Notes: a model not told the origin generated them from the sequence alone. A DNA stretch of 13,626 nucleotides from Lachnospiraceae bacterium (GCA_900753305.1 CAADYR010000038.1:1-13626), one strand, 5' to 3'. Counted from the stretch's first letter, positions 1 through 7,045 are shown. Program-made: numbers and translations.

Positions 1-597
1 CAGCCATTTCTTGAGTATTCCAAGACTGCAGAGAATAAGTTTTGGGGCAAGTACGGTATAGATAAGCTGGAAGCTGAAAAGGCTTTGTTAGAGAGAGTTA
101 AGGATGCGTACATATTAAGACCGCCATATTTATATGGTCCTATGAATAATGTTTACAGAGAGGCTTTTGTATTTGACTGTGCCAAAGCAGACAGAAAATT
201 CTACTTGCCAAAGGATGGCAGCATGAAATTACAATTTTTTCATGTCAGAGATTTATGCAGATTGATGGAAGTCATTATAAATGATAATCCCTCAGATCAT
301 ATTTTCAATGTGGGTAATAAGGACACCATATCTATAAAGGACTGGGCAAGTATGTGCTATGCCTGTCTGGATAAAGTTCCAACATTTGTAAATGTATATA
401 ATGATATAGAACAAAGGAAGTATTTCAGCTTCTATCAATACGAATACTGTTTAGATGTACAGCGTCAAAACAAAATATATCCGAATACGATTCCTTTGGA
501 TACTGGATTAAAAGAAGCAGCGGTATGGTATCTTGAAAACGAAGCAGAAGTAAACAAAAAGCCATACTTTGATTATATTGATGCCAATTTAGCATGA
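1..597 (+). CDS. NAD-dependent epimerase/dehydratase (extended SDR), C-terminal part
   Basis: The reading frame is open from the first base of the window, so this is the 3' part of a longer gene; 198 codons remain. It holds YGIDK at residues 18-22, which fits the catalytic YxxxK of the short-chain dehydrogenase fold, followed by RPPYLYGP, the strand and loop typical of extended SDR proteins acting on nucleotide sugars. The substrate-binding half follows, with FFHVRDLCRLM and FNVGNKDTISIKDW, as in UDP-sugar epimerases and related dehydratases. The Rossmann NAD-binding glycine motif must lie upstream and is not visible. The substrate cannot be told from this part. An internal TTG at position 85 could be mistaken for a start, but homology continues upstream of it. 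The next gene begins 50 bp downstream on the same strand. Confidence 0.85.
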   Translation, partial: QPFLEYSKTAENKFWGKYGIDKLEAEKALLERVKDAYILRPPYLYGPMNNVYREAFVFDCAKADRKFYLPKDGSMKLQFFHVRDLCRLMEVIINDNPSDHIFNVGNKDTISIKDWASMCYACLDKVPTFVNVYNDIEQRKYFSFYQYEYCLDVQRQNKIYPNTIPLDTGLKEAAVWYLENEAEVNKKPYFDYIDANLA

Positions 598-647
598 TCA
601 TTATATGAAAAATTTTAAAATAATAAATTAATGGAAAGTGTAAATTT

Positions 648-1199
648 ATGATATATTTGGAAACGGATCGTCTTATTTTGAGAGATTATACGATTGATGA
701 TTTTGAAGCATATTACAAATTAAAAGCAGATCCTCAAACAATGTATTATTTACAGGATATACAGTTACATTCGTTTGATGAAGCCAGGAGTGATTTTGAG
801 CATGTTATGGCTGATATGGCAGCACCGGATCGGAAATATTATTTTCTGCACATGGAGTTGAAGGATACTCATGAGCAGGTTGGCAGTATTGGTTATACTG
901 TTGTGGCGAATACTCCGGTTGGTAAGATTGTCCATTTAGGATATTTTACATATCAGAAGTTCTGGGAAAATGGGTATACTTCAGAGGCTTTAAAGAAAGT
1001 TCTGGAATATGCATATACAGAAAATAATGTATATCGCGTAACAACTGGCTGTCTGGCGGAAAATAAAGGTTCTGAAAGGGTTATGCAGAAGAACGGACTG
1101 ATCAAGGAAGCGGAACATATTGATTATGAGTGGCATGATGGTAAATTGAAAGATCGTTTGGAATACAGGTTACTCAGAAAAGAGTGGGAACGATTGTAA
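648..1199 (+). CDS. GNAT-family N-acetyltransferase (RimJ/RimL-like)
   Basis: This 183-residue protein starts with LETDRLILRDYTIDDF, the usual opening of the Acetyltransf_3 (RimJ/RimL) group of GNAT enzymes, which move an acetyl group from acetyl-CoA to an amine. The acetyl-CoA site is expected around residues 98-150: LGYFTYQKFWENGYTSEAL is a degenerate form of the pyrophosphate-binding loop (NGYTSEA), and LAENKGSERVMQKNGL at 136-151 is the conserved helix and strand near the C-terminus. Length is normal for the family. A GGAAAG about 8-9 bases upstream supports the ATG at 648. It sits 18 bp before the next gene on the same strand, so the two may be co-transcribed. The acceptor could be a protein N-terminus or a small molecule and cannot be predicted. 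Confidence 0.85.
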   Translation: MIYLETDRLILRDYTIDDFEAYYKLKADPQTMYYLQDIQLHSFDEARSDFEHVMADMAAPDRKYYFLHMELKDTHEQVGSIGYTVVANTPVGKIVHLGYFTYQKFWENGYTSEALKKVLEYAYTENNVYRVTTGCLAENKGSERVMQKNGLIKEAEHIDYEWHDGKLKDRLEYRLLRKEWERL

Positions 1200-1217
1200 A
1201 GTTGCAGGAGAAAGTAT

Positions 1218-1868
1218 ATGAAAAATAAGCGTAAATCTTCCGTTTCCATCATAGGCGGTGCAGATGGACCAACAAGCATATTCATAGCTGGTAAGTCAGA
1301 CAAAAGACCGCTGAAGGTGAGAATAAAAAATGCCATATATAAATGTAAACGTAAAAGAGTAGAGAAGAGAATTGTTGCAGGTTCCCATACACTAAATGAA
1401 GTAGTAGAATATGCAAAGAATCGTTATGGATTAGTAGAGATGAACACGGATAAGAGACAATACCGTGAGCAGAGAGACTGCTTAAAAGCAAGCCTGGTCA
1501 TACAGCATAAACCGGAGTTACTGGGAGAAATGGCAGACATTAGCAAGCCGGATATGTCTAATGAAAAGTCGTTGCGAGAGTACATTTATAAAATGGAAGA
1601 GCGAAGTAAAAAGGCTGCGCAGATTCCAGATCATGAGATTCCCATGGATTATCACATATATGAAAGCAGGACAGGCGATGCCCGCCTTGAAGTCGAAGTA
1701 GATTATGTCTGGAATATTTTCGGAGTATCATATTCCGGTAATAAGAAAGTAATGAAGCATTTGCAGAAGATTTCCAGAGACTTATACAGTTACTATGGAG
1801 TAAGTGAAGCTGATATCAGGGATAAAACTCAAAGATATTCTGAACTGGTGACGGCATTGTGTACATAA
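1218..1868 (+). CDS. Uncharacterised protein with N-terminal GGADGPT motif like that of decarboxylase beta subunits
   Basis: I do not recognise a full-length family for this 216-residue protein. Residues 10-22, SIIGGADGPTSIF, match the signature of the membrane beta subunit of sodium-pumping decarboxylases (OadB, GcdB, MmdB), where the Asp of GGADGPT lies in the ion path. The rest is unlike that subunit: it is soluble, highly charged, with a basic stretch at about 28-51 (KSDKRPLKVRIKNAIYKCKR region) and no run of hydrophobic residues long enough for a membrane helix. Annotation pipelines are therefore likely to mislabel it as a decarboxylase subunit. The start is backed by GGAGAAAG about 7 bases upstream. 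Its 3' end overlaps the end of the convergent AraC gene by 40 bp. Function unknown. Confidence 0.75.
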   Translation: MKNKRKSSVSIIGGADGPTSIFIAGKSDKRPLKVRIKNAIYKCKRKRVEKRIVAGSHTLNEVVEYAKNRYGLVEMNTDKRQYREQRDCLKASLVIQHKPELLGEMADISKPDMSNEKSLREYIYKMEERSKKAAQIPDHEIPMDYHIYESRTGDARLEVEVDYVWNIFGVSYSGNKKVMKHLQKISRDLYSYYGVSEADIRDKTQRYSELVTALCT

Positions 1869-2668
1869 AAATGCTGTTTTCTGAATCTTCCTGGAGTCTC
1901 GCCGTAGTATTTTTTAAATGATTTTGTAAAGCTGTATTGATCGGAAAAATGCAATCTGCCAGCTATCTCGGATATGGAATTATCAGGATCTGATAAGAGC
2001 TGGATAGCATGCGTCATACGGCACTTGGTCAGATATTGTTTAGGACTCATTCCTATATGAAAATGAAAATAGCTGGAAAAATATTTTTCACTCATGGACA
2101 TAAACTCAGCCATTTCTCTGACAGTCAGATTGCTTTCCACATGATCAGAGATAAAGTCTAACAGGGAATGCAGGCGCTGGTCGGATACAGAGTCGGAAGA
2201 GGCGTGGAATGGAAGTTGTGTCCCAAACTGACTGGATATATCTGCAAAAAAATTCAGAAAAGCCGCGTACAATTTAAGATTGTGAGCATCCTCATTATCA
2301 CAGTAGGCAGTATATTCATTACAGAATCTGGTTGATATTTCTTTAACAAAATCGTTCGTATATAGGCCTGCGGTAGACTCCTGCGTCAAAATATCTATGA
2401 CATTACCGGAGGATATTGAGAAAAAAGTAACAAGAAAATAACAATGGTCATCATCATGACACCATGCTTTGTAGGTATCCCCAGGATGGAATAAAAGCAC
2501 ATCTCCTTCTTTTGCATACAGAGTCTGATCATTTATTTGCAGGGCCAGTCCCCCGGAAATAATATTCCATACAGTGTAATCACACTTTGTTTTTCTTTCC
2601 ACCCAGTCTTTTTCATGATAAGAAATACGGCAGAACTTTATATTGATTGTCAGATTGATAATATCCAT
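1829..2668 (-). CDS. AraC-family transcriptional regulator
   Basis: This 279-residue protein has an N-terminal cupin-like sensor half (about residues 25-95, with GDVLLFHPGDTYKAW) and a C-terminal AraC/XylS DNA-binding half with two helix-turn-helix units at about 170-265 (LTVREMAEFMSMSEKYFS, then ISEIAGRLHFSDQYSFTKSF and GETPGRFRK). The frame stays open for 45 codons upstream, but I place the start at the ATG at 2668: it has AGGAG upstream, and a near-consensus promoter lies at 2691-2718, within the putative extension. It is divergent from the GH2 gene, so it most likely controls that gene in response to a sugar or glucuronide; this is inferred from position. Its 3' end overlaps the convergent gene by 40 bp. 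Confidence 0.9.
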   Translation of the reverse strand: MDIINLTINIKFCRISYHEKDWVERKTKCDYTVWNIISGGLALQINDQTLYAKEGDVLLFHPGDTYKAWCHDDDHCYFLVTFFSISSGNVIDILTQESTAGLYTNDFVKEISTRFCNEYTAYCDNEDAHNLKLYAAFLNFFADISSQFGTQLPFHASSDSVSDQRLHSLLDFISDHVESNLTVREMAEFMSMSEKYFSSYFHFHIGMSPKQYLTKCRMTHAIQLLSDPDNSISEIAGRLHFSDQYSFTKSFKKYYGETPGRFRKQHFYVHNAVTSSEYL

Positions 2669-2690
2669 GTTCACCTGCTCCTTTTCTTTG

Positions 2691-2718
2691 ATTATAGAAA
2701 ATATTTGCATAATGTCAA
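2691..2718 (-). promoter_or_regulatory. Promoter of the AraC-type regulator
   Basis: On the minus strand there is a perfect TTGACA (2718-2713), a 16-bp spacer and a perfect TATAAT (2696-2691). Transcription would begin near 2684, just upstream of the AGGAG and ATG at 2668. Both hexamers match the housekeeping sigma consensus exactly, which also argues against translation from the more upstream in-frame starts. Confidence 0.8.
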
Positions 2719-2759
2719 TAATCCCATTACCTTTTGACAAAAATCCATACCTGACAACA

Positions 2760-2788
2760 TTGCCCAAACTGTATCTTTGGATTAGCAT
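2760..2788 (+). promoter_or_regulatory. Weak candidate promoter of the GH2 gene
   Basis: TTGCCC (2760-2765) and TAGCAT (2783-2788) are 17 bp apart, each matching four of six consensus bases. A perfect TTGACA on this strand at 2734-2739 has no good -10 at the right distance. A weak promoter would fit activation by the divergent AraC-type protein. The exact site is uncertain. Confidence 0.3.
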
Positions 2789-2823
2789 AGACGTATAGAC
2801 CATCCATACAGGAGGAAAAGAAA

Positions 2824-4497
2824 ATGATACGTTTATTTGAACAACACAACATCAGGAAGCAGAGGGAACTGGACGGCATATGGAGTTTTATAACAGAGGA
2901 AGGTGCAGAATACAGGCTTCCCGTACCGGGTTGTTGGGAGCAGAATCCAGAACTCTTGAATTACAGAGGCAAGGGAACTTATACCAGAAAAGTTTATATT
3001 CAGGAAAAGACCAATATCAGGCTGGAATTTAAAGGTGTAAGCCATACGGCAGATGTATATTTTGATGATGAATTTATTGTGCACCATTATAATGCATTTA
3101 CTGCCTTTTGCGGTATCATTATGAACGTAGAGCCAGGAGAGCATGTGATTCGAGTAGAAGTAGACAACAGCTTCAGTGAAGAATCTTCCCTTCATGTTCC
3201 CAATGATTATTATACCTACGGAGGCTTTAACAGGACGGTAGTTCTGGAGGAGATTAAGGATGTTTATTTGAAAAATATCCATTTTGAACCGCATAAGGAT
3301 AAAGATGGATGGAAAGCTAAAATCAGCATTGATGTGGAAAATCTTTCGGATGAAGAGAAAAACGCAGAGGTTACAATAACACTGGCAGATAAAACCTTCC
3401 ATGTGAACGGACTTTTGGAGGGGAAGAGCATAGCCATATTAGAGTTGGTGGAAAGCTTTGAAAATGTCAGGGAATGGTTCGTATTAAAACCGGAATTATA
3501 TCTTTTGAAAGCCGAACTTAAATGTGATGGTGTAGTAATGGATGATTTGACTGATAGAGTAGGTTTCAGGGAAGTGGAAGTAAAAGGAAGAAGACTTTTG
3601 TTAAATGGCAAAAGTGTTTTCCTGAAAGGTTTTAACAGACATGAGGATTATGGGACTTTAGGAAGTGCGGTTCCTTTTCAGGTTATGATGCAGGATCTGG
3701 ATATGATGAGAGAAATGGGAGCAAATGCCGTTCGAACCTGTCATTATCCAAATGATGAGCGATTCCTGGATTTGTGTGATGAGAAGGGTATGTTAGTCTG
3801 GGAAGAGAATCATGCAAGGGGATTTAATCTGGAAAAGATGAGGAATCCTCACTTTGATGAACAGTGCAGAGATTGTATTGATGAAATGATCTATCAGCAT
3901 TTTAATCATCCGTCTATTGTGATTTGGGGCATTTTGAATGAGTGTGCCAGTGAAACAGAAGAAGGGCGTCAAAAATACAAGATGCAATATGAGCAGATCA
4001 AATCCCTTGATACATCAAGACCGACAACTTCGGCAACCTGCAGGCACTTTAAAGATATCTGTCTGGATCTGCCGGATATTGTTTCTTTTAATATGTATTC
4101 AGGGTGGTATGAAGACATTTCTGTAAAAGAAAAGCATGAAAAGGAAATGGCATGGATTGATGCTGCAGTTGAGAAAGAAAAGCCTGTAATTGTCAGTGAA
4201 TTTGGGGCGGCTGCAATATATGGCTTCAGGGATAGAGGACACTGCAAATGGAGTGAAGAGAGACAGGCTGATGTAATAAGGGAAAATCTGGAAGTATATA
4301 AGGAGGATAACAGACTTACCGGAACCTTTATCTGGCAGTTTGCAGACTGTAAGGTTACAGAAGAAGAGTGGTTCTCTACGCGGGCAAGATGTCATAATAA
4401 TAAGGGTGTCGTAGATGAGTATCGAAGACCCAAAGAGGCATATGATGTGGTGAAAGAATACTTTAATCAGATGCCGGAAGGGTATGACGAATTATGA
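2824..4497 (+). CDS. uidA: Glycoside hydrolase family 2, probable beta-glucuronidase
   Basis: This 557-residue cytoplasmic enzyme (no signal peptide) has the GH2 layout: a sugar-binding sandwich domain (about 1-140), an immunoglobulin-like domain (about 145-250) and a TIM barrel (about 255-557). The acid/base is probably Glu373 in ILNECASE and the nucleophile Glu459 in VSEFG. HNNKG at 524-528 contains N525-x-K527, matching the NxK motif by which beta-glucuronidases bind the substrate carboxylate, and WQFAD precedes it as in E. coli GUS. The stretch between ENHARGFNLEKM and NHPSIVIW is short, suggesting the type lacking the long active-site loop 1. It would release glucuronate from glucuronides. 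AGGAGG about 8 bases upstream fixes the start. No transporter gene follows. A related GH2 specificity is possible, but NxK favours glucuronidase. Confidence 0.85.
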   Translation: MIRLFEQHNIRKQRELDGIWSFITEEGAEYRLPVPGCWEQNPELLNYRGKGTYTRKVYIQEKTNIRLEFKGVSHTADVYFDDEFIVHHYNAFTAFCGIIMNVEPGEHVIRVEVDNSFSEESSLHVPNDYYTYGGFNRTVVLEEIKDVYLKNIHFEPHKDKDGWKAKISIDVENLSDEEKNAEVTITLADKTFHVNGLLEGKSIAILELVESFENVREWFVLKPELYLLKAELKCDGVVMDDLTDRVGFREVEVKGRRLLLNGKSVFLKGFNRHEDYGTLGSAVPFQVMMQDLDMMREMGANAVRTCHYPNDERFLDLCDEKGMLVWEENHARGFNLEKMRNPHFDEQCRDCIDEMIYQHFNHPSIVIWGILNECASETEEGRQKYKMQYEQIKSLDTSRPTTSATCRHFKDICLDLPDIVSFNMYSGWYEDISVKEKHEKEMAWIDAAVEKEKPVIVSEFGAAAIYGFRDRGHCKWSEERQADVIRENLEVYKEDNRLTGTFIWQFADCKVTEEEWFSTRARCHNNKGVVDEYRRPKEAYDVVKEYFNQMPEGYDEL

Positions 4498-4601
4498 TAA
4501 AACTTAATTATGCAGAATACGATAGCTGCAGTCCTGACGATAAGAAAAATACATACAGAGAATGGTTGATAAATGCTCAGCTCTGGGTGAGGACAAAGTA
4601 G
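4494..4601 (+). CDS. Short 35-codon ORF overlapping the GH2 stop (possible truncated gene)
   Basis: An ATG at 4494 overlaps the GH2 stop codon as ATGA, the arrangement of translationally coupled genes, with GGAAGGG a little over 10 bases upstream. It encodes 35 residues beginning MIKLNYAEYDSC and ends at TAG 4601. I recognise no family. The tight coupling suggests it was the start of a second gene in the glucuronidase operon, since truncated by a deletion or rearrangement before the antitoxin unit. It may equally be chance. Confidence 0.3.
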   Translation: MIKLNYAEYDSCSPDDKKNTYREWLINAQLWVRTK

Positions 4602-4607
4602 TTGTCC
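4591..4607. repeat. Short hairpin GGACAA-TTGTCC
   Basis: A perfect 6-bp inverted repeat (GGACAA at 4591-4596, TTGTCC at 4602-4607) with a 5-base loop lies at the end of the short ORF after the GH2 gene. No T-run follows, so it is not a clear terminator. It may mark the junction between the glucuronidase unit and the antitoxin unit. Confidence 0.35.
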
Positions 4608-4640
4608 CCAAAGGAAACATAAAATAGGAGAAAATGATTG

Positions 4641-4676
4641 TTTACCACGTGACATAATTATGCTATAATAATAGCA
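4641..4676 (+). promoter_or_regulatory. Promoter and overlapping palindrome of the antitoxin gene
   Basis: TTTACC (4641-4646) and TATAAT (4664-4669) are 17 bp apart. A perfect 6-bp inverted repeat, TGCTAT (4661-4666) with ATAGCA (4671-4676) and a 4-base spacer, covers the -10. Phd/YefM antitoxins usually repress their own promoter through such palindromes, so this is the likely operator. Confidence 0.6.
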
Positions 4677-4703
4677 CAATATAAGAAAAGTGAGGTGTCT
4701 ATT

Positions 4704-4970
4704 ATGCCAACAATTATGCCAATTAGAGATTTAAGAAATACCAGTGAAATTTCAGAATTAGCACATAGAAAGCAGGAACCAATCTTTATTACAAAAAATG
4801 GATATAGTGATTTGGTGGTAATGAGTGCTGAATTATATGAACGTTTTGCAAAGATAAATAGAATTGACCAGGCTATACTCGAAGCAGAGACAGAGGTTGA
4901 AGAGGGAGTCGAACCAATATCCTTAGATAGTGCAATAGAAAGATTGAACAAGAAACATGAAAGCAGTTGA
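4704..4970 (+). CDS. Phd/YefM-family antitoxin, apparently without a toxin
   Basis: This 88-residue protein has the N-terminal DNA-binding fold of Phd/YefM antitoxins (IRDLRNTSEISELAH, then EPIFITKNGYSDLVVMSAELYE at about 24-45) and a charged, flexible acidic tail (EAETEVEEGVEP) of the kind that wraps around and blocks a RelE/ParE-type toxin. GAGGTG six bases upstream favours the ATG at 4704 over the GTG at 4695. It has its own promoter with a palindrome over the -10, and an intrinsic terminator overlaps its stop codon. Normally a toxin gene overlaps or closely follows; here the next coding start, at 5016, opens a broken DUF1848 gene. It is therefore an orphan antitoxin, perhaps a leftover or one acting on toxins elsewhere. 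Confidence 0.85.
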   Translation: MPTIMPIRDLRNTSEISELAHRKQEPIFITKNGYSDLVVMSAELYERFAKINRIDQAILEAETEVEEGVEPISLDSAIERLNKKHESS

Positions 4971-4990
4971 TAGCGATATTGACTGCTTTT
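4960..4990 (+). terminator. Intrinsic terminator at the end of the antitoxin gene
   Basis: The arms 4960-4972 and 4977-4989 pair over 13 positions, including two G-U wobbles, and close with a GCGA tetraloop of the stable GNRA type. The 3' arm ends in TTTT, a short tail. The hairpin includes the antitoxin stop codon, so the transcript would end directly after it. Confidence 0.6.
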
Positions 4991-5015
4991 CTGCTATAAC
5001 ATTTCAGGAGGTTTT

Positions 5016-5665
5016 ATGATCTTAACTTCCGCTATCTTTCCAGACAGGTAGGTGTGGACAGAATGAGCTGGCGCTATGATCCGATATTTATTTCACAGAA
5101 ATATTCAGTTTCGTATCACATAGAGCGGTTTGAGCAAATGGCAGAGGATTTGCAGGGCTATACGAGACAATGCGTCGTCAGCTTTATTGACCTGTATGAG
5201 AAAACGAAGCGTAACTTTCCACAGGCAAGAAGAGTGACGGCGGCTCAACAGGAGCAGCTTATAGAGGCTTTTTCCAAAATAGCGGCAGCAAAAGGCATGC
5301 AGATACATCTGTGCTGCGAGGATAGAGCATTGACCAGAGCAAATGTGGATGCTGACGGATGCCTTTCGCAGACGGTGCTGGAGCGTGCGATAGGCTCTGC
5401 TTTGCATGTCCCGAAGAAGAAAATGGCGAGAGATGCCTGCTCCTGCTTGTTGGGAGCTGATATTGGGATGTATAATACATGTGGACATGGTTGTCTGTAT
5501 TGTTATGCCAATTATGATAATGAAAGTGTCAGGGTAAACAGAAAACTGCATGATCCGGCTTCTCCGCTTCTGATTGGGCATCTACATGAGACAGATATCA
5601 TAAAGGAAGCAGAGCAGAAGCTGTGGCAGGATGGACAGCTTAGTTTTTTTCAAATGGGATTTTAA
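5016..5665 (+). pseudogene. DUF1848 protein gene with out-of-frame internal deletion
   Basis: AGGAGG precedes an ATG at 5016 that encodes MILTS, the usual start of DUF1848 proteins, but this frame stops at 5051. From about 5036 another frame carries LSRQVGVDRMSWRYDPIF and continues to 5665 as the C-terminal two thirds of the family. The N-terminal roughly 100 residues are missing, and the two remaining parts are joined out of frame. The C-terminal part keeps NTCGHGCLYCYAN, a Cx3Cx2C motif like the iron-sulfur site of radical SAM enzymes, and the family ending HDPASPLLIGHL...LSFF. A GTG at 5054 could still make a 203-residue fragment, but nothing like a ribosome binding site supports it. The family's function is unknown. 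Confidence 0.75.
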
Positions 5666-5690
5666 AAAGCTAATACAGAAAGGTATGGTT

Positions 5691-6320
5691 ATGATTATGA
5701 CGAAACAGGAGAAAATTGAGTGTTTTCGCAAAATGAATGAAACAATAGAGAAAGGACAGATCGTGTGTGCGGGTTCTTCCCTGATGGAAATGTTTCCAGT
5801 AGAGAAGTTCGTGCAGGAGGACAAGCTGGATCTTGTGATTTATAATCGTGGAATCGGTGGCTTTGTGACACAGGAGCTGCTTGACAACATAGATGTCTGC
5901 ATATTGAATCTGGAGCCAAGGAGGCTTTTCATCAATATTGGAACCAATGATCTAAGTGATCCTGCAATTTCAATAGAGGACATGATTGCAAACTATGATA
6001 AGATTTTGACGATCGTGCAGGACAAATTGCCGGATATTGACATATATATGATGGCATATTATCCGATTAATTATGATGCTGCTACGGAAGAAATGAAGCC
6101 CTGTCTTCTGATTCGCACCAATGACAAAATCGCCCAGGCAAATGAGGCAGTGCGTACGCTGGCAAAGGCACATCATGCTCACTATATAGATATCAATGCG
6201 CCGCTCAAGGATGAGCAGGGCAATCTGAAAGCAGAGTATACAATAGAGGGCATGCATATAAAAGAGCAGGGCTATCGTGCAATCTTTGATTCCTTTATAA
6301 AATATGCATTAGAGGACTGA
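5691..6320 (+). CDS. SGNH/GDSL-family hydrolase
   Basis: This 209-residue protein has the blocks of SGNH esterases and lipases: GSSL at 28-31 with Ser30 as the probable nucleophile, NRGIGG at 52-57 for the oxyanion Gly, IGTND at 83-87 for the Asn, and EGMH at 186-189 with His189 as the base. The usual DxxH acid is a Glu (Glu186) here. No signal peptide or membrane segment is seen, so it acts in the cytoplasm, probably removing acetyl or similar esters; the substrate is unknown. AGAAAGG seven bases upstream supports ATG 5691; ATGs at 5685 and 5697 and an in-frame extension into the DUF1848 remnant are less likely. It follows that remnant by 25 bp and converges with the next gene, overlapping it by 26 bp. 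Confidence 0.85.
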   Translation: MIMTKQEKIECFRKMNETIEKGQIVCAGSSLMEMFPVEKFVQEDKLDLVIYNRGIGGFVTQELLDNIDVCILNLEPRRLFINIGTNDLSDPAISIEDMIANYDKILTIVQDKLPDIDIYMMAYYPINYDAATEEMKPCLLIRTNDKIAQANEAVRTLAKAHHAHYIDINAPLKDEQGNLKAEYTIEGMHIKEQGYRAIFDSFIKYALED

Positions 6321-6822
6321 TGGCTGATTCATAGTCATCGTCGATCAGTGTGTAATCCAGATGATTCTGTATACAGCCATTTAAGAACATCCGGTTATCA
6401 TTTCTGATATTTTGTAAAGTACAATAGTCATCATCAAGTCTGTTTTCGATACAGGAAGCGAAACTGCGAATATGATCAAAATGATTATCGATATATTTGT
6501 CGCTCATGCACAGGCAGATATATCGAATGTTTCGCAGATATTCCTCATCGAAATCTTTCTGCCAGTCAAAAGGGATGTAACATCCTTCAATTATCATATT
6601 CTGTTCATTTTCAATAGCAGTTTTTGCCATTTCCCTGATTACAGGCCACAGATAGTCTGTCAATTCCTGGTCATCGTCAGGTGTCAGATCGGTATAATGA
6701 CTTCTGATCAGTCCCATTTTGAGATGATCCTGACAAAAGTAAGGAATTTTATATTTTTCCATTAATTTCTGCGCCAGCCTTGTCTTGCCTGTATGAGTTG
6801 CACCGGTAATAAAAAGTATCAC
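6295..6822 (-). CDS. P-loop NTPase, probable small-molecule kinase
   Basis: The protein starts almost directly with a Walker A motif, GATHTGKT at residues 7-14, after one beta strand (ILFIT), as in adenylate-kinase-like and zeta-toxin-like P-loop kinases. IIEGCYIPFDW near residue 75 may be the second core strand, followed by a lid-like region rich in Arg and Asp. Length (175 residues) fits a small kinase. I place the start at GTG 6822, with AAAAGGTG six bases upstream; GTG 6831 would overlap that site. The substrate cannot be inferred; no partner gene is adjacent on the same strand. Its 3' end overlaps the convergent SGNH gene by 26 bp, so no terminator separates them. Confidence 0.75.
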   Translation of the reverse strand: MILFITGATHTGKTRLAQKLMEKYKIPYFCQDHLKMGLIRSHYTDLTPDDDQELTDYLWPVIREMAKTAIENEQNMIIEGCYIPFDWQKDFDEEYLRNIRYICLCMSDKYIDNHFDHIRSFASCIENRLDDDYCTLQNIRNDNRMFLNGCIQNHLDYTLIDDDYESAISPLMHIL

Positions 6823-6848
6823 ACTATTCACCTTTTGTTAAATTTGTA

Positions 6849-6877
6849 TTCATAATATTGTGCTTCGTAAATGTCTA
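6849..6877 (-). promoter_or_regulatory. Candidate promoter of the P-loop kinase gene
   Basis: On the minus strand TAGACA (6877-6872, five of six matches) is followed by a 17-bp spacer and TATGAA (6854-6849, four of six). Transcription would start near 6842, just upstream of the ribosome binding site at about 6836-6829. Confidence 0.4.
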
Positions 6878-7045
6878 CATATAATTCTATCTTAAACAAT
6901 ATGCTTCATAGAATCAAGATGTATGTTTTTCATGAAGCTGGTAATTCTATAAAGAAGTATGAAAACGAAGATTAGAATGACCGAGTATGAATGACTTTTT
7001 CTAAAACAGTCATGTCAAAATAGCAAAAACAGAATAAAAACAAAC

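Noticed and set aside
2734..2739. Perfect TTGACA as the GH2 gene -35
   Set aside because: No acceptable -10 lies 15-19 bp downstream on the plus strand.
1829..2803. Longer 324-residue version of the AraC protein
   Set aside because: The extra 45 codons span a consensus promoter; AGGAG precedes the internal ATG at 2668.
2743..2809. Direct repeat ATCCATAC (2743-2750 and 2802-2809) as an AraC operator
   Set aside because: Only 8 bp, 59 bp apart, with the second copy touching the ribosome binding site; not a convincing operator pair.
4957..5019. 20-codon ORF overlapping the antitoxin as a toxin
   Set aside because: Far too short, coincides with the terminator stem, and shows no RelE/ParE features.
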